Below, in pieces: positions 9,777 to 18,552 of a stretch of DNA of 64,000 nt. A program made the translations under genes and the position numbers. The DNA is from Brucella cytisi. Its GTDB lineage: Bacteria > Pseudomonadota > Alphaproteobacteria > Rhizobiales > Rhizobiaceae. Where the stretch lies: positions 1,364,001 through 1,428,000 of the forward strand of contig JAAVLQ010000001.1 of NCBI GenBank assembly GCA_012103075.1. Reading direction: 5' to 3'. Position 1 is the first letter of the stretch. Each line of letters starts with the position of its first letter. A model generated the notes under the pieces. It was not told the origin of the DNA and did not search any database. It saw nothing but the letters and a program-made list of their open reading frames with translations.

Positions 9777-10756
9777 ATGTCTAACATCACGCCCCGGGAT
9801 ATTGCACCTTCGTCCCGTATTCGTCTCGGGCGCATCGATATTGCGCGTGGGATCGCGCTGATCGCCATGGCGATCTACCATTTTGGCTGGGATCTTGAGT
9901 TTTTCGGCTATATGGCGCCTGCCACAACTGCCCATGGGGGCTGGAAGCTTTTCGCCCGCTGTATTGCTTCAAGCTTCCTGTTTCTGGTCGGCTTCAGCCT
10001 CGTTCTGGCGCATGGCAACGGGATTCGCTGGAAATCAATGGCGAAACGGCTGACACAAATCGTAATCGCTGCGGCCGCGATTTCAGCAGTCACATGGTAT
10101 ATGTCGCCGGACAGTTTCATCTTCTTCGGCATCCTTCACCAGATCGCTCTGGCAAGTGTGCTCGGTCTTCTTTTCCTGCGCCTGCCCGCCTTTGCAACAT
10201 TGATCATTGCAGCGTTGGTCATCAGCGCTCCGCTTTACGCAAGCGCCGATATTTTCAATAATCCCGCGCTCAGCTGGGTCGGCCTTTCGACCGTGGCGCC
10301 GCGTTCGAACGATTATGTGCCGCTGTTTCCTTGGTTCGGAGCTGTCCTTATCGGCATGGCAGCGGCGCGCATATTTCAGCGTTTTGGTTGGCTTCAGCTC
10401 TTGGCTGGCGGGATCAAACCCCAGTTTCTTGAAAAGCCGCTGACATTTATCGGCAGGCATAGTCTGGCTTTTTATCTCATTCATCAGCCAGTTCTGATCG
10501 CGCTAGTTTATGTCTTCTCGCAACTGATGCCTCCGGCACAGCCAACACCGCGAGAAGCTTTCACGCAATCCTGTGTGGCTGCATGCCTGCAAAACGGAAG
10601 CGAACAGCTATGCCAGCAGTTCTGTGGCTGTGTCGTAACAGAGTTGGACAAGGCAAAACTGTTTGATGATGTCTTTAGCGGCAAGATCGATCAGGAGAAC
10701 AACAGCACGGTCGGGATATCGCACAAATGTGCTCACCGGTGCCCGATACCCAGTAA
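9777..10756 (+). CDS. DUF1624 / heparan-alpha-glucosaminide N-acetyltransferase-like membrane protein (one indel)
   Basis: About 326 residues with RLGRIDIARGIALIAMAIYHF at the start, the hallmark of the DUF1624 acyltransferase-like family, and around eight hydrophobic helices. GRHSLAFYLIHQPVLI marks the conserved end of the membrane core, and a cysteine-rich tail (SCVAACLQNGSEQLC, QQFCGC) follows. In the raw frame the protein would run on into the antisense of merR; restoring one base near 10711 instead gives a stop at 10754-10756, leaving a 6-base gap to the convergent merR stop, so I take that as the true end. Likely acylates an envelope sugar; substrate unknown. Confidence 0.8.
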
Positions 10757-10762
10757 AACAGA

Positions 10763-11152
10763 TCAGGTATTGACGCCCAGTTCGGCAAGACGCTCGATGC
10801 AGGATTCCTCGATCTGGTCGAGTTCGCCCAGCGTCTCCTCAATGTCGCGTCGCTTCTGACGAAGATCGGCGCGTTTTTCCTCAACGCGCTTCATGAGCAG
10901 CTTCAGCTGCCCCGTCTCGCCGGGCGGCTCACGATACATCTGGATGATTTCGTGGATTTCGGCGATCGAAAAACCAAGCCGCTTGCCACGCAGAATCTGC
11001 TTCAGAAGATGACGGTCGGCGGGACGGAACAGTCGTGTGCGGCCACGTCTCACAGGAGCGATCAGGCCTTCATCTTCGTAGAAGCGCAAAGTACGGGTTG
11101 AAATACCGAACTCGCGCGTCAACTCTGTGATCGTATAATATTCGCGCACCAC
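10763..11152 (-). CDS. MerR-family transcriptional regulator, LiuR-like
   Basis: A 129-residue regulator with the N-terminal winged helix YYTITELTREFGISTRTLRF followed by YEDEGLIAPVRRGRTRLF, then ILRGKRLGFSIAEIHEIIQM and a coiled dimerisation helix (residues about 80-120, KRVEEKRADLRQKRRDIEET). There is no metal-binding cysteine pair of the MerR/CueR kind. The helix 3-4 region resembles LiuR-type regulators of branched-chain amino acid and acyl-CoA catabolism, but no such genes are adjacent, so the target is unknown. Intact frame; convergent with the DUF1624 gene. Confidence 0.85.
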   Translation of the reverse strand: MVREYYTITELTREFGISTRTLRFYEDEGLIAPVRRGRTRLFRPADRHLLKQILRGKRLGFSIAEIHEIIQMYREPPGETGQLKLLMKRVEEKRADLRQKRRDIEETLGELDQIEESCIERLAELGVNT

Positions 11153-11456
11153 AACATTCCTGCCTTATATCAAGCGGACCAGCCTCTAAACCGAATTGAG
11201 TTCAGAGGCTAAGTTGTGCTCCCCATTTACGTAAAAGTCAACATTAAACCGATGCGAACTAAAATACATCTAGCTACAATTTGGCCGAAAACCGGAATAA
11301 TCAATTTCACCTACCGCCAGAAACGGTGAAGGCTTTTCCAAAGGATATTCAGCTGAAACCCCTTAATTTCCGCTGATTTCCCATGGATTGCGACTTGCCA
11401 TCATATTGCCGCTCATGCGTTATGAACTTGCGGAAACCAGTTACAAACGGCGATTC
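11153..11456. other. Intergenic region between merR and a small envelope protein gene
   Basis: Divergent promoter region, AT-rich around 11,210-11,290. I see no RNA gene or convincing frame in it. Confidence 0.5.
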
Positions 11457-11822
11457 ATGCGGCGCTCTATAAAATTTACCTTGATCGGACTTGTCGTCAT
11501 CGCTGTGATAGGCGCGGCCCCATTTGCCGTCGAACCAATTGTCGTGAAGATCGGAGAAGGTTCGATTCGTCAGCTCGCCAGAGACGGTAATTTCTGTCAG
11601 ACAGAGCAATGCGACGAAGGCATGAATTACGCGCTTGGTTTTCTCGAAACCAATTATGCGCTGTCGCCTCACGACATTAAATGGTGTATGGGCGTCGATG
11701 TCATTTCCCATTATGAGTTGCCATTCGGTAACGCATTGAAAAAGTCAATAACCGACCGAATGTACCAACGTTGTGGCGATCCGAAGCAAGATGAACCACC
11801 CGGCGATTATACGGATGAATAA
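11457..11822 (+). CDS. Small exported protein with N-terminal membrane anchor, unknown function
   Basis: From the ATG at 11457 the protein is 121 residues: MRRSIKFTLIGLVVIAVIGA is a signal or anchor helix, followed by a periplasmic part with four cysteines (NFCQTEQCDEG, IKWCMGVDV, MYQRCGD), suggesting disulfides. In-frame ATGs at 11388 and 11415 would add up to 23 residues ahead of the signal, which is less plausible. Its stop is 11 bases before the VanZ-like gene, so the two are probably cotranscribed. I do not recognise the family. Confidence 0.6.
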   Translation: MRRSIKFTLIGLVVIAVIGAAPFAVEPIVVKIGEGSIRQLARDGNFCQTEQCDEGMNYALGFLETNYALSPHDIKWCMGVDVISHYELPFGNALKKSITDRMYQRCGDPKQDEPPGDYTDE

Positions 11823-11833
11823 AGGCGCTCTTC

Positions 11834-12179
11834 ATGAAGCGATTTTTGCGCATTGGCGCACGGATGATACTTCTGGCCATCCTTGCAGTTACGATCAGCC
11901 CGATTAAATTCCGCCCCGTGACAGGTGAGCCCGTCGATCTAGAGCGGTTTGCGGCTTTCTTTCTGGTCGGTGCCTTGTTCGCCCTCGCCTATCCTCGCCA
12001 CTGGATGGGTGTTCTTCTGCTAACAGTCGGCTGCGCCGCACTTTTCGAACTGATGCAACGTTTGGCACGGGCGTCACGGCGAGTTCATAGACTTTGTTTT
12101 CAAGGCGGCCGGAGCCATATTTGGCATTGCTGTTGGCTATGGCCTCAGCCTTATGCGCCCTTTCCGGCAAGAAGGCTGA
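11834..12179 (+). CDS. VanZ-like family membrane protein (one frameshift)
   Basis: About 115 residues with three to four membrane helices: MILLAILAVTISPIKFRP, ERFAAFFLVGALFALAYP, MGVLLLTVGCAALFELMQ, and after a frameshift near 12068 HGEFIDFVFKAAGAIFGIAV. The ISPIKFRP and ERFAAF motifs and the RHGEFIDFVFKA segment are typical of short VanZ-like proteins of rhizobia, whose function is unknown. Correcting two missing bases (…LAPGRHGE…) gives a stop at 12177-12179, one base before the convergent DUF2336 stop. Confidence 0.78.
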
Positions 12180-13311
12180 TCAGGCAGCGGGAATAGCCTT
12201 CAGTCTGTCGCCTGCCGTTTCACGCATGAATTCCAGATGGATCGAACGTAGCAATGCGGCCAGATCGTCATTGGCAGCAGCAAATCGGCCGCCCCCGACA
12301 GCCTCGCACATGAGTGCTGATATTTCCGCAGCGCCCATACGCTTTCGCCCGGCAGCAACCGCCCGCCGGGCCTCGATGGCAACAATCAAGGGCGCATGCG
12401 TGGCATCGCTCAATCCGGAAGAGCGAAGAAGCGCAGCAAAGGGCAGCAGGACGTCCGCCCGAAATAATCGCACAAATCCGCCTATCATCGAGATCGGAAA
12501 GCGCGCCCAGCAAGCTAGCGAAGAAATCTATACGGCCTCCGGCAACGGCACGGATAACAAAACTGGTCGTGATTTCACCGCGCAGACGCAGATGTTCGAC
12601 CAGCGCCGGGAGTTCTTCTTGTGAACAGTTTTCCGCCAGTTGCATTGAGGCACGAGCGGTCGCATCGCCTACAACCTTATCGGCGCGGCGTTGACCCAGA
12701 AGCAATTTCACCAGCGGAAGAGATTGGAGAACCTCTCCGACTTTCACTGCGAGTAGATGACGGCATTCAGCCGGAAGATGCGGATGGGCCAGCAAGGCTT
12801 CCCGTACGACAGCATCATGTCCGCAGCGCTCGCTGATGCGCCGAAACGAAACGGGGGCGATACGGGCGCAGCTGTTGAAGAGCATTTCAGCAACAGCTTC
12901 ATTATTCCCGACTTCGGCGATTGCCGCCGCGACTGCGAATGAAACATGCGGGCGCGCGGCAATCAAAACCTGCATCGATGGAGCGCTATAGGCCACACGA
13001 TCAATCAGATCAGCGTCGCTAAGAAGCTTTGAGCGTGCAAGGATATATCCCGCCACCTCCGGTTGATCGGCTGCAAGCGCCGTTACGATATGCAAAGGCG
13101 AATGCACGCTGGTCGAAAGCACATCTGCAATAGCCATGCGAACTTTCGGGGAAGGATCATCAAGCAAAAGCGTCAATGCGGCTTCTGCATGTGCACGAGC
13201 ATGATCAGACTGAAGCTGGTCAGTACATTGCCGGGCCAACTGAGCAGCACGGACAACGCGCGCAGCTACCGGCTCGCAGCCACCGACAAACGTATCTTTT
13301 TCGATATGCAT
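12180..13311 (-). CDS. DUF2336 domain-containing protein (one frameshift)
   Basis: A protein of about 377 residues built from helical repeats: HARAHAEAALTLLLDD, SPKVRMAIADVLSTS, DQPEVAGYILARS, CGHDAVVREALLAHPHLP. This HEAT-like pattern is the signature of DUF2336, common in alphaproteobacteria and of unknown function. An indel in the run near 12440 shifts the frame; the continuation ALLRSSGLSDATHAPLIVAI…RLKAIPAA ends at 12180. No membrane segment or signal peptide. It abuts the VanZ-like gene tail to tail. Confidence 0.85.
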
Positions 13312-13462
13312 TCTGGCCCCGCTCCAGATCGTTCTTGTATTCGAAAATGATAAATTAAAATGGTTTACGAGCGGTTTACCATGTTTTTAACCGCATTGTC
13401 GCAGCATGGAACCGAACGCGTTTTCACTCGTTTTATCGTCATCAATTCAACGGAGACTTCAA

Positions 13463-13780
13463 ATGGCCGACGAAAAGATCACGAACGAAATCCAGCAGGC
13501 TCTCGAAAAGCAGATTGCCGATATGCGCACTGAACTGAAGCGCCTTTCAAAGTCGCTGGCGTCACATTCTGGCGAGCTGAGAGAACGCGCGGAGGACGTC
13601 ATGGATGATGCGTCCGGTCGTTTCCGTCATGCCGCGCAGGCCGTGCGTGAACGCGGTCAGGTCGTTGCCGAAACGGTTCGCGAAAACCCGGGCACAGCCA
13701 CGACCCTTTTCGGAACTGCCGGAATTATCGGTATTCTCATCGGTGTTGCCATCGGGTGCGCCATTTCTGATCGCCGCTGA
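13463..13780 (+). CDS. DUF883 / ElaB-like membrane-anchored protein
   Basis: A 105-residue protein starting MADEKITNEIQQALEKQI after a clear GGAG. It has a long amphipathic coiled region (residues 8-60) and the typical C-terminal module VRENPGTATTLFGTAGIIG with one membrane helix ILIGVAIGCAI. ElaB and YqjD of this family bind ribosomes at the inner membrane and rise in stationary phase in E. coli; the role here is inferred from that. The frame could open earlier at 13406, but only 13463 has a ribosome-binding site. Confidence 0.82.
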   Translation: MADEKITNEIQQALEKQIADMRTELKRLSKSLASHSGELRERAEDVMDDASGRFRHAAQAVRERGQVVAETVRENPGTATTLFGTAGIIGILIGVAIGCAISDRR

Positions 13781-13805
13781 ACAGCAAGAACAGCCTGATA
13801 CTTAT

Positions 13806-13831
13806 GCCCGTGCTCAATGCGCGGGCTTTTT
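13806..13831 (+). terminator. Intrinsic terminator after the DUF883 gene
   Basis: GCCCG / CGGGC stem followed by five T residues, 26 bases after the stop codon. Confidence 0.75.
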
Positions 13832-13977
13832 GTTTGCACTCTTTACGAGACGGTTGTGGTCTGCTAGCTCCCGGTCATTGGCAGTTTGCCACCGGTCGCA
13901 GCCTACCCGGTCAAAACAAGGATGAGCGCAATCAAGCGCTGCAAGACTGCGACGTGGCTTGAAACAAAGGCACGCAA

Positions 13978-14444
13978 ATGTCTGAAAAGACGATATATTC
14001 CGATCTCAAGCAGCTCGGCTCCAACGCTTCGATCCCACAAAATCCGGAAGATGCCATCCTTGAAAGGGTCGCAAATCCGCAAGCGGGAACGCCTTACTGT
14101 GTGCGCTTCACCGCACCTGAATTCACCTCGCTATGCCCAATGACGGGACAGCCAGACTTTGCGCATCTGGTCATCGACTATGTTCCCGGCCAGTGGCTGG
14201 TGGAAAGCAAATCTCTGAAACTGCTCCTGTTTTCCTTCCGCAATCACGGTGCATTTCACGAAGATTGCACGGTAACCATCGGCAAGCGCCTCGTCGAGCT
14301 GCTGGAGCCGGAATGGCTCAGGATCGGCGGCTACTGGTATCCACGTGGCGGTATACCCATCGACGTTTTCTTTCAGACCGAGCGGCGCCGCAGAACGTCT
14401 GGATACCGGAACAAGGCGTGCCCAACTATCGTGGTAGAGGCTAG
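13978..14444 (+). CDS. queF: NADPH-dependent 7-cyano-7-deazaguanine reductase (one frameshift)
   Basis: Reduces preQ0 to preQ1 in queuosine biosynthesis. The short single-module form of 155 residues shows the catalytic motif [16 protein letters not shown] with Cys53 and Asp60, then [21 protein letters not shown], the NADPH-binding stretch. A missing G near 14384 shifts the frame; restoring it gives [21 protein letters not shown] and a TAG at 14442-14444. In the raw frame 12 extra residues run into the neighbouring repeat. The stop codon is part of the repeat end (see repeat at 14441). Confidence 0.93.
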
Positions 14445-14546
14445 TGCATCTCCAGCAAAAGTGCGAAGCAGTTTTGCGTAGGATAATGCGAAAACAAAGA
14501 GATCGAGCGGTTCCAGTGAACCCGTTTTAACTGGAACCGCTCCAGT
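14441..14546. repeat. Palindromic intergenic repeat, type B (copy 1)
   Basis: Starts CTAGTGCATCTCCAGC, continues AAAAGTGCGAAGC and TTTTGCGTAGGATAATGCG, and ends with a perfect 13-bp inverted repeat GAGCGGTTCCAGT (14505-14517) / ACTGGAACCGCTC (14530-14542). A second copy with an internal insertion is at 22785-22935. The first bases provide the queF stop codon. Confidence 0.8.
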
Positions 14547-14624
14547 TGATCGGAGTCGCTGTTGCGACTGAAGATCACGATCCCTATTATAGAAGCAGAC
14601 CACATGGCCCCTGAAAGGACCCCC

Positions 14625-14816
14625 ATGAAAAACTTCGCTATTCTGATTTCTCTGGCCGTTCTTGCCGGATGCGGGGAGCTGGTAAGGCGGCCATGGATAC
14701 AGGCAAGAGTTTTGATCGATCGCCTGCATGTCGCGCAATTTCAAGGGCGAACCGCCCTGCCCGCAGCCGGAAGCTACAAACCAGAAGGCACAGTAAAACC
14801 AGAAAGGAGGCCTGTC
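14625..14816 (+). CDS. Putative small lipoprotein, 3' end unclear
   Basis: ATG at 14625 follows AAAGGA and opens MKNFAILISLAVLAGCG, a good lipoprotein signal with the lipobox LAGC (Cys16). Downstream the frame continues without a stop into the DUF924 gene, which has its own strong ribosome-binding site, so the frame after Cys16 is probably wrong because of an indel. The alternative frame reads GAGKAAMDTGKSFDRS, faintly like entericidin-type lipoproteins. Signal is convincing, remainder not. Confidence 0.4.
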
Positions 14817-15359
14817 ATGGCTATCGAACCCAAGGACGTTCTCGATTTCTGGTTCTCGCCGAAGATGCGAGAAAACTGGTTCAGCAAAAGTGATGAGATC
14901 GACGCGGAAATTCGTGAGAAATTTCTGACGGCTTACGAAGATGCTCGCGCCGACAAGCTGGAACACTGGAAACAACAGCCCGAAAGTGCGCTTGCGCTCA
15001 CCATTCTGTTCGACCAGTTTCCGCGCAATATGTTCCGTGGTTCACCGCGTTCTTTTGAAAGTGACGGGCTGGCCCGAGATGTGGCGGCGCAGGCGCTCGA
15101 TCACGATTTCGACCGCAAACTATCGCCCGAACAACGCCAGTTCTTCTATCTGCCATTCATGCATAGTGAGCATCTGAGCGACCAGAAGCGCTGCGTCGAT
15201 CTTTATGAAAGGCTCGGCGACGAGTTCTCGCTCGGTTTCGCCCGCCAGCATCACGATATCATTGAACGCTTTGGACGCTTTCCCCATCGCAATAAGGTGC
15301 TTGGTCGCGATACCACCCACGAGGAAACCGAATTCCTCAAGGAACATACAGGCTTCTAA
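14817..15359 (+). CDS. DUF924 family protein
   Basis: A 180-residue cytosolic, all-helical protein: DVLDFWFSPKMRENWFSKSD at the start, then LALTILFDQFPRNMFRGSPR, the strongest DUF924 motif, and FFYLPFMHSEHLSDQKRCVD, ending NKVLGRDTTHEETEFLKE. The start is fixed by AAAGGAGG seven bases before ATG 14817. The family is widespread and uncharacterised. The frame is intact; a repeat lies directly after the stop, and the convergent pccR ends 65 bases away. Confidence 0.9.
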   Translation: MAIEPKDVLDFWFSPKMRENWFSKSDEIDAEIREKFLTAYEDARADKLEHWKQQPESALALTILFDQFPRNMFRGSPRSFESDGLARDVAAQALDHDFDRKLSPEQRQFFYLPFMHSEHLSDQKRCVDLYERLGDEFSLGFARQHHDIIERFGRFPHRNKVLGRDTTHEETEFLKEHTGF

Positions 15360-15363
15360 AATT

Positions 15364-15429
15364 CAGAGCGCATCCCGAAAAGTGTGAAACGGTTTTCGGT
15401 AAAGATGTGCGTTAAACAAATATCTAGAG
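15364..15429. repeat. Palindromic intergenic repeat, type A (short copy)
   Basis: AGAGCGCATCCCGAAAAGTG, GAAACGGTTTTCGG and GATGTGCGTTAAACAAA, ending ATCTAGAGC. Aligns with the reverse complement of the inner part of 8407-8514. Its CTAG supplies the TAG stop of pccR. Confidence 0.75.
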
Positions 15430-16834
15430 CAGCCGATAAGGCAATATTCCGCGGCGGTCATGATCGACCGCCAATCTGCTTTTAAGCGGCGGAACGGCGC
15501 GCTGCACACATTCAGCGCGTTCGCAGATACGGCAGGAAACGCCAATCGGATCAAAGGCAGAGCGCACTGCTATGTCGAGCCCATCCGCATAGACAAAATC
15601 CTGCGCGTAGGCCACCTCACAGCCAAGGGCGATAGCGTAGCGCCGCTGAGGTGCATTGAATCCCCCTCGCTCTTGGTCAGTTCTGTCGCAATGCAAAGAT
15701 AGCGCGCACCATCCGGCGTTTCGGCAAGCTGCCGAATGATCCGTCCCGGCGTCTCGAATGCCTGATGCACATTCCATAGCGGGCACGCAGCACCATAGCG
15801 CGCAAATTGCAGCTTGGCAGCGCTGTGTCGCTTCGTGATGTTCCCAGCCCTGTCTATGCGAGCAAAAACACCGGTACGCCCCGATGGCCGGAACGCTGCA
15901 AGGTGCTAAGCCGATGTGCAACCTGTTCCAGACTTGCCCCGAAACGCGATGCCAACAGCTCCAGATCATGGCGCAGCTCCTTGGCTGCTGAAAGGAATGT
16001 CTGATAGGGCAGCATCAGCGCCCCGGCGAAATAATTGCGCAAGCCGATCTTGCAAATTTCAACAGCCTCGGCAGAGCGAAAATCCGCTCGTCCAGCAATC
16101 GTGCTCACCAGTTCTTCCATTTCCAGTTCGGCGATCTGGAACGCGATCTGGAAACTGCGGGTTGAGGCGGGAGAATAGGGGTTGAGATAAAGCACACGTG
16201 CTGCAGGATCGAACCGACGCAGGACTGCCTCCTCCGGCCCGGCCCGCGCAATGTGCACACGGTGGTGCTCCGCCATATATTGCGGCAAGGCTACACCGAT
16301 GTCCCGACACGGAATATTTAGCTCCGCTGCCAGCTTTTCTGCGGCAATATCAATCTCATGTACGTAATTGTCGATAAAATGGAAAAAGTCGCGAACTTCC
16401 TCATAAGGCGCGGGCTCCGCAGTAGACGGAGCGCGACCCAGCTGATTATCCAGACTTGCGAGCTGTTCGCTGTTGCGGCGGTAGGCCTGATGGCAGGCAA
16501 TCAGCGCATGAGCCAGCCCCGGCGCATTTTGCGTAATGAGCTTCAGTTCCTGCAGGTTCGGCTTGTAATTGTCGAAAACGGGGTCAGCCAGTGCCTCGGA
16601 AACAGCTGAAAGCAATCGATCATCATCACCCAGTGAAATGGCGCCTATATCGATCTGGTAGTTTTCAGCCAGCGCGAGCAAAACGGCTGCGGAAACAGGC
16701 CGCTGATTATTCTCGATCTGATTGAGATAACTCGTTGAAATACCGAGGCGTTCAGCAAAGCCCGACTGGGTTGCCTTATGTTGCTCGCGTATTTCGCGTA
16801 TCTTTCTGCCGATATAAAGTTTTCTCGGTGCCAT
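15424..16834 (-). CDS. pccR: PccR-like short-chain acyl-CoA-responsive XRE regulator (frameshifted by indels)
   Basis: N-terminal Cro/XRE helix-turn-helix (RKIREIREQHKATQSGFAER, LGISTSYLNQIENNQRPV), then an IrrE/ImmA-like and DUF2083-type sensory region of about 400 residues, ending in a conserved cysteine cluster GVSCRICERAECVQRAVPPL. This layout is that of ScfR regulators such as R. sphaeroides PccR, which control propionyl-CoA carboxylase, and the gene is divergent from pccB. The start chosen is ATG at 16832-16834 (MAPRKLYIGRK). A missing T near 15862 and one indel near 15665 break the frame. The TAG stop at 15424-15426 lies in a repeat end. Confidence 0.85.
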
Positions 16835-16866
16835 TTTCGCAAATTCGCATTTCGCTATTTGCAAAT
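16834..16866. promoter_or_regulatory. Probable PccR operator pair
   Basis: TTTTCGCAAA at 16834-16843 and the palindrome ATTTGCAAAT at 16857-16866 have centres about 22 bases apart, two helical turns, right at the pccR start. RamB/ScfR-type regulators are known to bind TTTGCAAA-like sites, so autoregulation and control of pccB are inferred. Confidence 0.6.
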
Positions 16867-16997
16867 TTATATCTTACACAATCGCACCTTTTCAAGCTTT
16901 TCCAGAACGCCTTCGGATTTTTAAGCAGGAAGGAGAAAAGACTATGTTTTCAGTTTCATAACTCGCCTTCCAAAGGCCACCCAAAAGTGGGGACTTT

Positions 16998-18529
16998 ATG
17001 CAGGAACTTCTTGAGCAACTCGAAGCCCGCCGTACGGAAGCCCGCCTTGGCGGTGGTCAGCGCCGTATCGATGCCCAGCATGGCAGAGGCAAGCTTACTG
17101 CCCGCGAAAGGATCGAAGTGCTTCTCGACGAAGGATCGTTTGAGGAGTTCGATATGTATGTCACGCATCGCTGCACCGACTTCGGCATGGAAAAGCAGAA
17201 GGTCGCTGGCGACGGTGTCGTGACGGGCTGGGGCACGATCAACGGCCGGCAGGTCTATGTATTCAGCGAGGATTTTACCGTTCTGGGCGGCTCATTGTCC
17301 GAAACCCATGCGCAGAAAATCTGCAAGATCATGGATATGGCCATGAAGAACGGCGCGCCGGTAATCGGCCTCAACGATTCCGGTGGTGCGCGCATTCAGG
17401 AAGGCGTCGCGTCGCTCGCGGGCTATGCCGACGTGTTCAAGCGCAATGTGGATGCGTCCGGTGTGGTGCCGCAAATCTCGGTCATTATGGGCCCTTGCGC
17501 AGGCGGTGCAGTCTATTCGCCAGCCATGACCGACTTCATCTTCATGGTGCGTGACAGCTCCTATATGTTCGTGACAGGTCCCGACGTGGTGAAAACCGTG
17601 ACCAACGAAATTGTCACGGCGGAGGAACTGGGCGGCGCCTCGACCCACACCAGAAAGTCATCGGTCGCCGATGGCGCTTATGAGAACGATATTGAAGCGC
17701 TGGAACAGGTCCGCATTCTGTTCGACTTCCTGCCGCTCAACAATCGCGAGAAGCCACCAGTACGCCCGGTATTCGATGATCCGGCCCGGCTCGAAATGCG
17801 GCTCGACACACTGATTCCAGATAGCGCCACCAAGCCCTACGATATGAAGGAGCTTATCCACGCGCTGGCCGACGAAAGCGATTTCTTCGAAATTCAGGAA
17901 TCTTTTGCGAAGAACATCATTACCGGCTTCATCCGTATGGATGGTCAGACTATCGGTGTCGTTGCAAACCAGCCCATGGTGCTTGCCGGTTGCCTCGATA
18001 TCGATTCATCGCGCAAGTCTGCCCGGTTCGTTCGCTTTTGCGACGCCTTCAATATCCCGATCCTGACCCTTGTGGATGTTCCGGGCTTCTTGCCCGGCAC
18101 GGCGCAAGAATATGGCGGCGTCATCAAGCACGGCGCAAAACTGCTCTTCGCTTATAGCCGGGCAACTGTTCCCATGGTCACGCTCATCACCCGCAAGGCC
18201 TATGGTGGCGCATATGATGTGATGGCCTCAAAACATATCGGTGCTGATATCAATTATGCACGGCCGACGGCGGAAATCGCCGTGATGGGCGCCAAGGGCG
18301 CAACGGAAATTCTCTACCGTTCGGAGCTGGGCGACCCTGAAAAGATCGCCGCGCGCACGAAGGAATATGAAGCGCGTTTTGCCAATCCGTTCGTGGCTGC
18401 GGGCGCGGCTTCATCGACGAGGTGATCATGCCGCATTCCTCGCGCCGCCGCATTGCACGCGCTTTTGCCAGCCTGCGCAACAAGCAGCAGAGCACGCCTT
18501 GGAAAAAGCACGACACCATTCCGCTGTGA
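16998..18529 (+). CDS. pccB: Propionyl-CoA carboxylase beta subunit (one frameshift)
   Basis: Carboxyltransferase subunit that moves CO2 from biotin to propionyl-CoA, giving methylmalonyl-CoA. About 510 residues: [20 protein letters not shown] near the start, the acyl-CoA site [19 protein letters not shown], the oxyanion region [18 protein letters not shown], and the second half [20 protein letters not shown] with [14 protein letters not shown] missing base near 18405 shifts the last 41 codons; restoring it gives [20 protein letters not shown] and a stop at 18527-18529. First gene of a pccB-pccA-mutase operon; 23 bases to pccA. Confidence 0.95.
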
Positions 18530-18552
18530 TCCGGTTCAGTTGAGTAGATAAA

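Noticed and set aside
9777..10859. Extended 360-residue version of the DUF1624 protein
   Set aside because: Its last 34 codons lie antisense to merR and read as nonsense; one base near 10711 restores a stop at 10756 just before the convergent gene.
13978..14481. Extended queF ending in the repeat
   Set aside because: The end [14 protein letters not shown] is out of frame; correcting one G gives the expected PNYRGRG end at 14444.
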